Virus record (IMG/VR): IMGVR_UViG_3300045972_000146
Location: 1-64,000 of that record
Strand: one strand, 5' to 3'
Origin: a virus
DNA length: 64,000 nt
A program made the translations under genes and the position numbers. Positions 40,297-49,963 of this stretch are shown one piece after another (the stretch's first letter is position 1; every line of letters begins with the position of its first letter). The notes beneath the pieces are model-generated. The model did no database searches, had not been told where the DNA came from, and worked only from the letters and a program-made list of their open reading frames with translations.

Positions 40297-41492
40297 TGAT
40301 AGCTGGTAATAATGCATACAAATGCTTTACGGACATTAAGTATAACCTTAGTGATGAGGCGATTAACAAAATTATTAAAACAAAAAAAGCACTGAAATCG
40401 GAAATAACAAAGGTGGAAAAGGAATTCAATCCATTTTCTGGAAAGCCGATGACGGAAGCAATGATGCAAGAGAAGGCCTCTCTTGATTTTATGTATAAGA
40501 ATTTTGAAAGTCAAATTATCCCAAGTATATATAACAGTGTTGACGGTTATGATACGCAAACTTCTTTCTATCAACAAAATGATGGAACGCCAATCGAGAC
40601 TCTAAAAGGAGTGTCTCGCACCTTAGATACAATATCAAGAGGAGCGAAATATGAAAATGGAACTACGCTCGAAAAATCAATCAATGCCTTGTACGATCAG
40701 TATAAACACATTGCGGTTAGCGAACCAACTGAAAAAGAAATTGAACAGGAAGGAAAGGCGATATCTAAAAATACCAAAAGCATAGAGAATGAGGATGCCG
40801 ACCCTAGTGGTAACGACAACCCCATGAAAAATATGGCTGGTTATAAGCAACTCGAAGAGTGGCTAAAGAAAATGAAAGGAGATGATAGTAAAAAGAAGAG
40901 ATTCATGCAAATGCAAAAAATGTCTGATTTACAAAAAGTTTCTGTAGTTGAATTTGTGAAACCAAAAGCGTTGTTAATGAAAAAAATTGTTAACAAAGAA
41001 TTGTACTGTAAACAAACCTCACCAAGTGAGCGTTTCATGCATATTATGACCGACCTTTCTGGAAGTATGGGTGATTATCATACGTGGAGAAATCTACTAT
41101 TGACGAGAACATATGAAGAATGTGTAAGCATAGGTATAAATGTTGCGACTGAGTTTTGGCATACAAGTTTGTACACTTCGGGCAAAAATAGTCCACAAAA
41201 GATACGATCAAAAATGGATTTGGAAAATAAAGCATTAAGTATACGTCCTGGCGGAAGCGACAGAATGGGTTACTGTGCATTGCAAAAACTACAATCCCTT
41301 CAAAGAAAGAATGCAAAGCAATACATTTTATGTATATCTGACGGAACTGGATCTATCGATGATCGAGAACAGGCAGAAGAAATAGAACGTATGGCAATTG
41401 AAAAAAACATTGAGATAAAGTTTGCTTTGTTCTCAAAAAATAACGACATGAATGGAACAAAAAAAGAAAATATATTCTACATTTATGACTAA
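40296..41492 (+). CDS. VWA-domain protein, MoxR partner
   Basis: 398 residues. The C-terminal half has a von Willebrand A domain with the MIDAS motif DLSGSMGDY (Asp253-x-Ser-x-Ser), then GGSDRMGYCAL and ILCISDGTGS. The N-terminal half is helical and Lys/Glu-rich with a low-complexity linker (EIEQEGKAISKNTKSIENED). The pair resembles the CobS/CobT and RavA/ViaA organisation. Substrate unknown; such modules in phages have been linked to protein remodelling or metallation. Confidence 0.85.
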   Translation: MIAGNNAYKCFTDIKYNLSDEAINKIIKTKKALKSEITKVEKEFNPFSGKPMTEAMMQEKASLDFMYKNFESQIIPSIYNSVDGYDTQTSFYQQNDGTPIETLKGVSRTLDTISRGAKYENGTTLEKSINALYDQYKHIAVSEPTEKEIEQEGKAISKNTKSIENEDADPSGNDNPMKNMAGYKQLEEWLKKMKGDDSKKKRFMQMQKMSDLQKVSVVEFVKPKALLMKKIVNKELYCKQTSPSERFMHIMTDLSGSMGDYHTWRNLLLTRTYEECVSIGINVATEFWHTSLYTSGKNSPQKIRSKMDLENKALSIRPGGSDRMGYCALQKLQSLQRKNAKQYILCISDGTGSIDDREQAEEIERMAIEKNIEIKFALFSKNNDMNGTKKENIFYIYD

Positions 41493-41870
41493 TATTAGCC
41501 ATTTAAATGAGAATGCAGACGATGATGATGGACTACATTAATTAATATTACTAGTCCTCATTTATAATTAAAAAACAGCCTATTAGCATAACATTGACAA
41601 TGCGTATTTTGCCTGTGTAGTTGGCTTTCGGACCTCCTGTTGCTGTATATGAGAATAATTCGTTATTCAATAAGATACCCAGCGTCCATATGAATATATT
41701 ACTACCTTCGTACGATAAACCGGGAGTGTGTCCCGGATAGGTTTCTAATGCATATTTATATGCAAACAATATTTAGTACTGGCATGCTAGATTGAAAAAG
41801 GGTTAGCCAAACAATGATAGAGGTGTCTGCGAAGATATCTCTATCATAATATTACAACTAAAACAAAAGA
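41493..41870 (+). ncRNA. Structured noncoding stretch with a GNRA-capped 15-bp hairpin
   Basis: No gene supported in 378 bases (a minus-strand frame here is probably a chance). CCGGG-AGTGTGT-CCCGG lies at 41720-41736. At 41814-41847 ATGATAGAGGTGTCT pairs with AGATATCTCTATCAT (two G-T pairs) around the tetraloop GCGA, a near-perfect 15-base stem. Possibly a small RNA or the 5' leader of the nuclease gene at 41871. Confidence 0.55.
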
Positions 41871-42872
41871 ATGGAAATTAAAATACCATATTACGAAGAT
41901 AATTCTCGTATCTCCAATTCGTCTTTAGGATGGTTTAAGATTAGTCCTAAATACTTTAAAGGTAGATTAGATGGTACTGAGAGTTTCGAAACAACAAAAG
42001 CAATGGAAAATGGGACAATGACCCACATGTACTTGCTACAACCAGATGAATATAAGAAAACTTATAAGATTTTAAACTTCACAACACCAACTTCCCCTCA
42101 ACAGAAAAAGTTCTGTCAGGACTATGTAAATAGCAAGGCCGTAGGGGCCAATTTAAAGGCCGCTGAGGCATTCAAAGCTAATTATAGCACAACTGGCAAG
42201 ACAGAGGAAGATAATGCCGTGAAGGGGCTAGAAATGGCCTTAAAGCTCGATTCTTATATCAAATGGCTGGAGACTGGAGGAGATGCAGGTAATACTATTA
42301 CTTGGAGCACCTCAAATCAACTGAAAATAACAAAAGAGAACGTCCAGCTTCATAAAAAAGCTAGCGATCTCTTATTTAATAACGGAAATTCACCAGAGTA
42401 TATTGCTCAGAATGAATTCCATATTAACTGGAATGTCAAATTACAAAATGGACATTTACTAGAGTGTAAATCTTTAATAGATAGACTTATAATTGACCAC
42501 GAAAACAAAGTAATAAAATTGGTAGATGTGAAAACAACTGCTGATGTTAATGCTTTTGCTTCTTCGTTCAAAAAGTATGACTATGGAAGACAAATGGCAT
42601 TCTACTGGATGGCTATAATTTGGTATTTCGACAATGAACTTAAAATAGATATTTCTGAATACAAAAGCGAAACATATATAGTTGCCATTCAAAATAATGG
42701 TAATTGCGCATGTAGAGTATTTAGCATACCAGAAGAATCTATTGTTGCTAAAACAACAGAACTAGCACAAATATTATCAGACATAGATTGGCATATGAGT
42801 CAAGATATGTGGGATTATACCAAAGAGTATTACGAAGGTGATGGTGTAGAATCATTACCTAATGAATATTAA
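41871..42872 (+). CDS. RecE-like PD-(D/E)XK exonuclease
   Basis: 333 residues. The start NSRISNSSLGWFKISPKYFK and AMENGTMTHMYLLQPDEY resemble the N-terminal signature of RecE/exonuclease VIII-type nucleases (DUF3799-like). The catalytic core is HLLECKSLIDRLI and KVIKLVDVKTT (Asp-x-Lys), followed by GRQMAFYWMAI. It would resect double-stranded ends for recombination with the Sak4-like and SSB-like proteins. Overlaps the next gene by 11 bases. Confidence 0.85.
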   Translation: MEIKIPYYEDNSRISNSSLGWFKISPKYFKGRLDGTESFETTKAMENGTMTHMYLLQPDEYKKTYKILNFTTPTSPQQKKFCQDYVNSKAVGANLKAAEAFKANYSTTGKTEEDNAVKGLEMALKLDSYIKWLETGGDAGNTITWSTSNQLKITKENVQLHKKASDLLFNNGNSPEYIAQNEFHINWNVKLQNGHLLECKSLIDRLIIDHENKVIKLVDVKTTADVNAFASSFKKYDYGRQMAFYWMAIIWYFDNELKIDISEYKSETYIVAIQNNGNCACRVFSIPEESIVAKTTELAQILSDIDWHMSQDMWDYTKEYYEGDGVESLPNEY

Positions 42873-43401
42873 CGAAGATTGCAATTTATCAATGTTTCTA
42901 TTACTTCCACTTATATCTGTAGATGATATAACAGCAGAAGATATAATAGGAGGATATGAAGATGCATTAATGAATTCTTTCAGTTATGACATTAATAAGC
43001 CTTATTTAGACGATCATATACATTTAGTATTTGATAATTCTATGTTTAAGGAAAAAGATGTCGAACCAATAACCAAAAGGGACGAATTATGCTACATATC
43101 TCACTATCGATTATCTGGAGTTTACGTTAAAGTATATGCATTAAAGATATCAGACGAATTCGAATTAAGCAAAAGGCTTATTATGAATAACGATATATCA
43201 AGTTTAATGCCAGAAGTTAAGGCTAAGATATTCAAATTTTGGAATACCTCAGGAAGAACTAATTTATTTGATATTCTCTATAATGAGAAACCGTCAGACA
43301 AAGAAGTTTCAAAAGAGATACTTCCAGAAGAGGATTATATCGAAACTGAAACTATAGAATACGTAACGAACTTTTCACTAAGAAGTGATTGGGACTATTA
43401 A
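42862..43401 (+). CDS. Protein at the end of the rightward operon, 179 aa
   Basis: Begins MNINEDCNLSMFLLLPLISV, acidic throughout, with a mixed core (DELCYISHYRLSGVYVKVYA). Overlaps the nuclease gene by 11 bases, so it may work with it. Last plus-strand gene before the bidirectional terminator. Unknown family. Confidence 0.65.
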   Translation: MNINEDCNLSMFLLLPLISVDDITAEDIIGGYEDALMNSFSYDINKPYLDDHIHLVFDNSMFKEKDVEPITKRDELCYISHYRLSGVYVKVYALKISDEFELSKRLIMNNDISSLMPEVKAKIFKFWNTSGRTNLFDILYNEKPSDKEVSKEILPEEDYIETETIEYVTNFSLRSDWDY

Positions 43402-43408
43402 TTATATA

Positions 43409-43450
43409 AAAAATGCCAATAAAAGGAATTAGTCCTCTATTGGCATTTTT
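43409..43450. terminator. Bidirectional terminator between converging blocks
   Basis: AAAAATGCCAATA (43409-43421) pairs perfectly over 13 bases with TATTGGCATTTTT (43438-43450); AGGA with TCCT continues inside. The A-tract on one side and the T-tract on the other serve both strands. It separates the rightward and leftward blocks. Confidence 0.85.
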
Positions 43451-43499
43451 AATTACATTTTTTTTGAGCTACTTTCTACTCCTTCCACCTAAACCGGCA

Positions 43500-46400
43500 T
43501 TACATGGTTTTCTTAACCTTTTTCAATTGTCGATTTATTTTACGCGTACTCCTTGATTTCCTTCTAGCTCTAATCTTTTGATCCTTCAAATCTTGTGGAG
43601 TTTCTTCATATCCAAGTGGCAAGTACTTATTCTCACCTCTATCTATCTCCATTTGTTTATTAAATCGTTCTTGTTCTAGCTTCTGTATAGCGTCCTTCTT
43701 GGCCCTCTGAGCCGGAGTCATTGCTATTTTTTCTACATTTGTAAAGATGACATTAATGTTTTTCTTTGAGAATGCTTCCCTTGCCTTTAAATCTGGCTTA
43801 ATGAATGTTTCGAAGTAATTCTTATAGGCTGGTGTTAATTTAATCAATGCCCTCTCAAGCTTAGTGTAATACTGATATCTTCCTTCCTGTATTCTATCGA
43901 ATAGAGTACCGTCTAACATACCACCAAAGATCTCACCTAATTGTTGAATTGCGGGTTGAGCTGCAGTAGGAGATTGGATCAATCCGTAAGCATCCATAGG
44001 AGATCTAACTGAACCAAGTTCTAATACATTTCTAAGTAAAATAGTGTATATAAACTGCTGCCATGATCTTTTTTTATCGTCATCGCTATCTCCAACCATA
44101 GATCCAGCTAATACAGCTGCAACCGAAACTAACATTAACCATTTTAAGTCACCAGATATCTTTCTGAAGTTATATAGCTGATCAGTAGAATATTTGTTTT
44201 TCATATCGCCCATCTTAAATCCAAGCGTATTGCCAAATTTAAAATGCATAGACTCTCCTACTTTCTCTGCCAAATAATCAAGTAATATCTTGCCTGACGA
44301 TCCAATATTGGTATAATCACCACTAGACCACGCTTGCTTTCTATAATTAAACTTTCTACTAGAAAATCTTTCTTCTGCAGCCACCTGCATAAACCCTCTA
44401 TGTAAGAAGAATGCTGAGGCAAATGCATCTGCGTGTAATTTACCTTTATCTGCAGCAGTTAGCGTGCCATCTAGTTTTCTAGCCAAGTCAGCAGCTACAG
44501 TTGTAGCATAATTTATAGAACTTTCAGACAAGCTACTAGCATATTTTGGATTAACCCTAAGCATATTATCTCTAACCTCAAATGCATCATACATATTCTC
44601 ATCGATAGCATCAAATACTATTTCTCCGTTAGATCTATTCCCTGGAAAGAATTCGCTTATAAACTGCTCTCTAGAATAGAACTGGCCATTATAAGGTTTA
44701 AAATTACTTAATACACCTACAAGCATAGCTCCTTTTGTTGCAAAGTCACCAGCAGTAAATGGACCATACCCAATAACCTTCGATACGTTCTTTAGTAATG
44801 TAGCTCCATGTAAATCCTTCATGTCTTCTAGATTTGACTTAGTTACACCAAACATCCTCATCATTGACAATAGTTTATTATGACTATATCCAGACAAATT
44901 CTTTGTTAATGCACTAGGAAGAGAAGCAATTACTTCTTTTTGACCTTTTAAATATCCATTATTATTCATCCATATACCGCAACTAGCTTCTACCTTTAGA
45001 TTTATCTGAGAAGCTACAGCATTGGACTGTATTGCAAATAAGTTTAAGAATAAGTTTATCTTTCTAACAAAATCGTTGATAATAGTATGCATTGGTTTTG
45101 CTAGTGAGAACTTATTCCCTCTCTCCCTAGTAGCACCGGTAGTAGTTATGCCCTTTTTACCTAATTTTATTGAATAGTCATTAGCTAATTGATCACTATA
45201 AACAGCAGAGGATACGAAATGAGATGCTCTACTGTACGTATTACTTTGCCCAGCTCCTTTTACTTCTCTATTCTCTTTATCAACTACTCTGGTTTGTTTT
45301 ATACCATCAAGCATTAATTCTATTTTCTCTGCATTTTCAGACATTTCTCTAAAATGAACAGCGGCTCTATAATATTCAGCAAATGATCCAAGCAAATCTC
45401 TAGAAATACTATCTCTATCTTCTAGCATTGTCCTATATTTAGTAGGAACAAATCTTACTTTGCTACCATCAGCTCTATGCAATCCAGCGGTATCGTAATC
45501 TCCATCTATATTATCGTACGGCATCCATCTAACTTGGTCAGCCATTGCCTCTCTGAATCCAGATAGAAATGTATCGCCTTTAGTGATTCTCTCTAAGAAC
45601 GTTCCAGGTATCTGGGCCAATCTATATTTAGATGGATTCTGTATATAGGAGTAATTAGAGTTGGCTACTTCATATGCATCCTTCAATTTATCATAGAATG
45701 CTTTAGATCTGGAGTCTTTCATTAGTTTATTATACTCCCTAGAATTATCATATTTACTTCTCTTTGGAACCATTCCGCCCTCAGACTCCTCTATATTGAA
45801 ATTCTTATTAATGAACTCAGAGCTCTGATCTACTTCAGACCACAATGTATTTGGCTCATTATAAATCATATTCTCATCCTTTGGAATCAACTTAGTCCAA
45901 TAAGAATATAACTGTCTATATCCATTTGCGTCTATATATGTAGTCCTATTGTCAAAATCAGATATAGAAGACGGATTAGTCAATGACTCTTGAGCTACAG
46001 CCCTTAAAGTCTTTTTGTATTCATCTGTTGGCTCTATTTTTGCAATATCTTTAAAGCCTAATCCATTCTTTGGTGGATGCTGTAATCTAGCAGTACTTAA
46101 TGCAATATCAATCTTTTTGATTTTATCTGCAAGAGTAGATCCTCCCTTAATGGTAGTATTTTCTAATATATATGCAGGTATCTCCATTGTGTCTGGATTT
46201 CTATATATATTTAGCAGGGATTTCCTTAGCTCGTATAATTCGTCATATATTGGAAGTTGAGGATTTTTTTCAATAGAGGTCAGTTTATCCCACCATTTTT
46301 GTTTATACGCTACTTTAGTATTATTTTTGAACCACGTATCAGCCTCTTCTTGGCTCATAGAACTTAATACATTCTTATATGTTTCTTCAAATAACTGATT

Positions 46401-49400
46401 TTTTAGGGAGTAGGTTAAGCCTTTATTTATCTTTTTATAGAATTCCGATATTTCATCTGCTATTATCCTATCTATAGACCCAGCCATCTTCTCTGTGCCA
46501 TCCATATATACTTTTGATGATAAGTTAGCTTTAGCCTGTTTAAGTGCCCTAAACTTACTTATATCAGCTTGAGTCATTAATCTAGTATCTATAAACCCTT
46601 GTTCATTCCTAAATCCAAGAACGAAACTAGATAATGTTTCTTTTGCATTATTTAATACTTCTGAAGCATCTGATGATAGTGATTTTTTAGCATCATAATA
46701 CTCTCTTGTAAACATTCTTTCAGCATTCTCTGATAAATAGTCATCTAACTCGTCATTATACGTTTTCAACTCAGATGGATCAGAAGGGACATCATATTTA
46801 CTCTTTAAATCATATTTTTTCTGCAAATACTTTCTAAAATCTTCTACATCCTTATTAAACTGACCTCTGAGCAGATCAGATAACATGTATCCAGTAGCCT
46901 TTCCATCTTTATTATGCTCCATGAACCTTTTGTAGGTTACGGTTGGATTAAATTTGCTTAATTCAGCAAAAGAATCTGCAAGCCCGCCAAGAACTCCGTC
47001 TATTTCTATCTCTCTAGTTATCTTAGATTGAATATCTACTACTGTTTTGTCTAATACTCTAAGCCTTTCGTCTTTCTTGTTCTGCAGACTACCGAAAAAT
47101 ACCCCAAGTGCGTGTAAGTCACTAGGGGCAACACTAAAATTCTTTAACAATTCCTTCATTGTCGGAGAACCAACTTCGTCTGCAACTTTTGCAGCCATCT
47201 TGCTCCATTCGTAATTAACCAATAAATTGGTAGTCTTATCTATATCTGTAAGAATTCTCTGTATTTCAGTATATTGATGTTGAATCTCCTTTATTTTTGA
47301 CATTGGAAGAGATACAAGTGGACCATAGTTCTTTAGATTTAGTATGGTATTGATAGCATGCATAGTACTATCATATAAAGGATGAAAGTCTCTTCGTATG
47401 TAGTTTATATCATCTGGTGATATCTCATCTCCTCTAGTCATTATATTCTTCATTTCATTAACAGATTTTGCAGACTTCAATACATCTCTATATGCAAACT
47501 CTACAAAACTCAATGCCGAACTAGCAATTTCATTAGATTTCAAGCTTCTAAGTAGGTTTTTCATTTCCTCAATAGTAGCTTGATCTGGACTCTTTCTTCT
47601 TTCTAATATCTTTATGTTTGCAGTTAAACCATTAATTGCGGTATGCAAGAAGTTATTGGCAGAACTAGACGACATTTCTATATCAGTAGGCAGTGAAGAT
47701 TCTTTCTGGCCTTGTTGAGGAGTAGATATTAATGCCGCAGCCTTTTTTAATCTAGATTTTCTACCAAATGAAGCTTTATTTGAAATTTCATCTTGGATAG
47801 GACTTAGTACAAAGTATCTTTCTCCATCAATTTCTCTTTCATATATAGCATCATCCTTAAACGCGGTAAGTAGTTGATTATATAATGTGTCATTCTTGCC
47901 TATAGCGATAAGCACTTCATTAAAACTAGACCTATCTAAGTTGGCAACGAGCGATTTAAGTATAAATGCAGTGTCTACTCTTTTGGTTTTGTCTTTAATT
48001 TCAATATCCTTGATCATTAAAGAATTTCCATTATCATATACGTCATAAATTGCAGCAGTATTGCCACTTGCATACTCAACAGATCTCTCTGCAAAATCTA
48101 CATACGATAATTTGGATAGTATATTCTTTCTTATGAACTCAGTATCATAGACGCCATTATCAATTATATTTTGTCTAGACAATTCGCCTGCTACATCATT
48201 GCTAAATTTTATAGCCTCTGATAATGTAATAGTTCTTTGTTCGAAATCTCTAAGCTTTTTTGGATCGAGTAAATCTAATACTTTGTTAACGTCATCTGCG
48301 ATCAAAGTTCTTTGGTACCCATCTATAAGACTAAGTTTATCTTCTCCATATAAAATCCAATTAGACAATCTATCTAGAGTAGTATTTGGTCTTAATTGTT
48401 CTATATCATTTCTTTTGCCAAATACGTCTTTAATAAAGTCAGTAAACGCCTTCCAGTATTCTCTTATAGTTCCTTTTAATCCAGGAGTCATAATCTTTTC
48501 TGCAGACTTATCCTCTAATGCTTTTATTATAAGCTCATCGAGTTTATCCGAATCAGAATAGTCTTTATATGATACTAACGAGCCAAATACATCTTTCTGA
48601 TGTCTTGCGGCCTCTAGCGCAAGCTGATTATATATATACTTAAGCTCTGGGTTGTTTTTAAGCATATTAAGGAATGGGTGACCAAACATCTCATGAATAG
48701 TAGTCTCTGCAGATAGTTCACTATCGATTAAATATGCAGTGTTTTCTTTTGCATTAAAAAATCCCAGTAGTCCATTTTTTCCAGTTATTTTATGGTTCTC
48801 AGTAACCCCTTCATTGAAAGCAGCAACTACTTGATCGTATGGAAGTATTTTAAACCCCATTCCAAATCTGGCATTAAACTTGTTAGCAATACCTGTAACT
48901 ACATTTATAGTAGAATTAGCCATTGGATTTTTAATTCCAATCTGAGACATCTTTAAAGTAGATCCAAATCCTATTTCGGTCTGATCATTCTTATCAACAA
49001 TTGGAGTTACTTTGGAAATCATATTCTGTCTTTCCTCCGCAGTAAATGGAGCGCTTTTAATCTCATTTAATGTCTTAACTGCACGATCATATGCAACTTG
49101 AGAAACGTTATCTTTTAATTTAAAAGTATATATGATCTTCTTACCTGAATCTGTATTTTCGGTACCAACTCTATCTATGGTTATATTTGAGTTAACATTT
49201 TTATCATACTTTCTCTTTATGGACTTAAATTGATCTTCGCTTATTGCAGTCATAGCCCTATCATTTCTACCAATGGCATCAGCAAGTTCTTTGTTTATCT
49301 CAGCAACCTTCTCGTTATACATAGACTCTAGTTCATTATCCAAACTAGGTTGTGGAGATGGAACTATTTGCTCTTCTATAATTTCGGCAGGACCCTGAAT

Positions 49401-49538
49401 ATCTTCTATCGTCGGCCATGACTCTAAGCCATTTTTACTCTGAAACGCAGCAGTTCTTATCTCCACTAATAATGGAGACAATCCTGACTCTTCTACAAGA
49501 CGTTGGAACGCCTTACTTTTAATATCTATACAATTCAT
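43500..49538 (-). CDS. Giant virion protein with HExxxH zincin-like motif, 2012 aa
   Basis: Next to the RNA-polymerase giant, as in crAss-like phages where such proteins are carried in the virion and ejected. Residues 282-287 read HEMFGH (in TTIHEMFGHPFLN), a spaced HExxxH rather than plain HExxH, as in dipeptidyl-peptidase III-like zincins. The rest is mostly helical with long coiled-coil-like parts. A hydrophobic segment near residue 1795-1812 (WLMLVSVAAVLAGSMVG) could insert into a membrane, and the C-terminus is highly basic (RARRKSRSTRKINRQLKKVK). No polymerase motif seen. Likely translated after the 118-residue gene upstream. Confidence 0.8.
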   Translation of the reverse strand: MNCIDIKSKAFQRLVEESGLSPLLVEIRTAAFQSKNGLESWPTIEDIQGPAEIIEEQIVPSPQPSLDNELESMYNEKVAEINKELADAIGRNDRAMTAISEDQFKSIKRKYDKNVNSNITIDRVGTENTDSGKKIIYTFKLKDNVSQVAYDRAVKTLNEIKSAPFTAEERQNMISKVTPIVDKNDQTEIGFGSTLKMSQIGIKNPMANSTINVVTGIANKFNARFGMGFKILPYDQVVAAFNEGVTENHKITGKNGLLGFFNAKENTAYLIDSELSAETTIHEMFGHPFLNMLKNNPELKYIYNQLALEAARHQKDVFGSLVSYKDYSDSDKLDELIIKALEDKSAEKIMTPGLKGTIREYWKAFTDFIKDVFGKRNDIEQLRPNTTLDRLSNWILYGEDKLSLIDGYQRTLIADDVNKVLDLLDPKKLRDFEQRTITLSEAIKFSNDVAGELSRQNIIDNGVYDTEFIRKNILSKLSYVDFAERSVEYASGNTAAIYDVYDNGNSLMIKDIEIKDKTKRVDTAFILKSLVANLDRSSFNEVLIAIGKNDTLYNQLLTAFKDDAIYEREIDGERYFVLSPIQDEISNKASFGRKSRLKKAAALISTPQQGQKESSLPTDIEMSSSSANNFLHTAINGLTANIKILERRKSPDQATIEEMKNLLRSLKSNEIASSALSFVEFAYRDVLKSAKSVNEMKNIMTRGDEISPDDINYIRRDFHPLYDSTMHAINTILNLKNYGPLVSLPMSKIKEIQHQYTEIQRILTDIDKTTNLLVNYEWSKMAAKVADEVGSPTMKELLKNFSVAPSDLHALGVFFGSLQNKKDERLRVLDKTVVDIQSKITREIEIDGVLGGLADSFAELSKFNPTVTYKRFMEHNKDGKATGYMLSDLLRGQFNKDVEDFRKYLQKKYDLKSKYDVPSDPSELKTYNDELDDYLSENAERMFTREYYDAKKSLSSDASEVLNNAKETLSSFVLGFRNEQGFIDTRLMTQADISKFRALKQAKANLSSKVYMDGTEKMAGSIDRIIADEISEFYKKINKGLTYSLKNQLFEETYKNVLSSMSQEEADTWFKNNTKVAYKQKWWDKLTSIEKNPQLPIYDELYELRKSLLNIYRNPDTMEIPAYILENTTIKGGSTLADKIKKIDIALSTARLQHPPKNGLGFKDIAKIEPTDEYKKTLRAVAQESLTNPSSISDFDNRTTYIDANGYRQLYSYWTKLIPKDENMIYNEPNTLWSEVDQSSEFINKNFNIEESEGGMVPKRSKYDNSREYNKLMKDSRSKAFYDKLKDAYEVANSNYSYIQNPSKYRLAQIPGTFLERITKGDTFLSGFREAMADQVRWMPYDNIDGDYDTAGLHRADGSKVRFVPTKYRTMLEDRDSISRDLLGSFAEYYRAAVHFREMSENAEKIELMLDGIKQTRVVDKENREVKGAGQSNTYSRASHFVSSAVYSDQLANDYSIKLGKKGITTTGATRERGNKFSLAKPMHTIINDFVRKINLFLNLFAIQSNAVASQINLKVEASCGIWMNNNGYLKGQKEVIASLPSALTKNLSGYSHNKLLSMMRMFGVTKSNLEDMKDLHGATLLKNVSKVIGYGPFTAGDFATKGAMLVGVLSNFKPYNGQFYSREQFISEFFPGNRSNGEIVFDAIDENMYDAFEVRDNMLRVNPKYASSLSESSINYATTVAADLARKLDGTLTAADKGKLHADAFASAFFLHRGFMQVAAEERFSSRKFNYRKQAWSSGDYTNIGSSGKILLDYLAEKVGESMHFKFGNTLGFKMGDMKNKYSTDQLYNFRKISGDLKWLMLVSVAAVLAGSMVGDSDDDKKRSWQQFIYTILLRNVLELGSVRSPMDAYGLIQSPTAAQPAIQQLGEIFGGMLDGTLFDRIQEGRYQYYTKLERALIKLTPAYKNYFETFIKPDLKAREAFSKKNINVIFTNVEKIAMTPAQRAKKDAIQKLEQERFNKQMEIDRGENKYLPLGYEETPQDLKDQKIRARRKSRSTRKINRQLKKVKKTM

Positions 49539-49588
49539 TTTATATGTTTACGCGCGAACGCATCGTTTTATAACATTTAATTTGCTTC

Positions 49589-49945
49589 TTAATATTTTAG
49601 GAATTTCAATTTATATAAAGTTCCATTGATCAATTCTAATATATCATCACATATTTGTTGACAATAACTACAATCTAATGTTTCTCTAAATGCAGTGTAT
49701 TCCTCTGATTTGGTTGTTAAATATTTAACTGGAACTAATCCTTCTGATATTGAGAACGACTTATATCCTTTTATAATACCATATTTACCTTGATATGATT
49801 CGATAAATCTATCTCTAAGATCTACTATATCTTGGTATAATGAGTTTAATGCCATATGCACAGCAAAACTATCAGTCTGCAGGTGAGCAATATGAATGTC
49901 TGTTTCTAGTGCGAATAGACTAGATGCGAATTCTTCTACTTTCAT
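49589..49945 (-). CDS. Dps/ferritin-like small helical protein, 118 aa
   Basis: LETDIHIAHLQTDSFAVHMA and LNSLYQDIVDLRDRFIESYQ resemble the helices of Dps-like proteins: His and Asp/Glu residues at the first helix pair, and ExYxGxYG following. Similar small four-helix proteins occur in many tailed phages next to structural genes. Lies between the two giants, with 50 bases to the 2012-residue gene. Iron binding is not shown. Confidence 0.5.
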   Translation of the reverse strand: MKVEEFASSLFALETDIHIAHLQTDSFAVHMALNSLYQDIVDLRDRFIESYQGKYGIIKGYKSFSISEGLVPVKYLTTKSEEYTAFRETLDCSYCQQICDDILELINGTLYKLKFLKY

Positions 49946-49963
49946 TTTATTTTACTTTTATTA

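Noticed and set aside
41551-41769. Minus-strand frame of 72 codons
   Set aside because: It opposes all neighbours and overlaps strong hairpins; no start signal.
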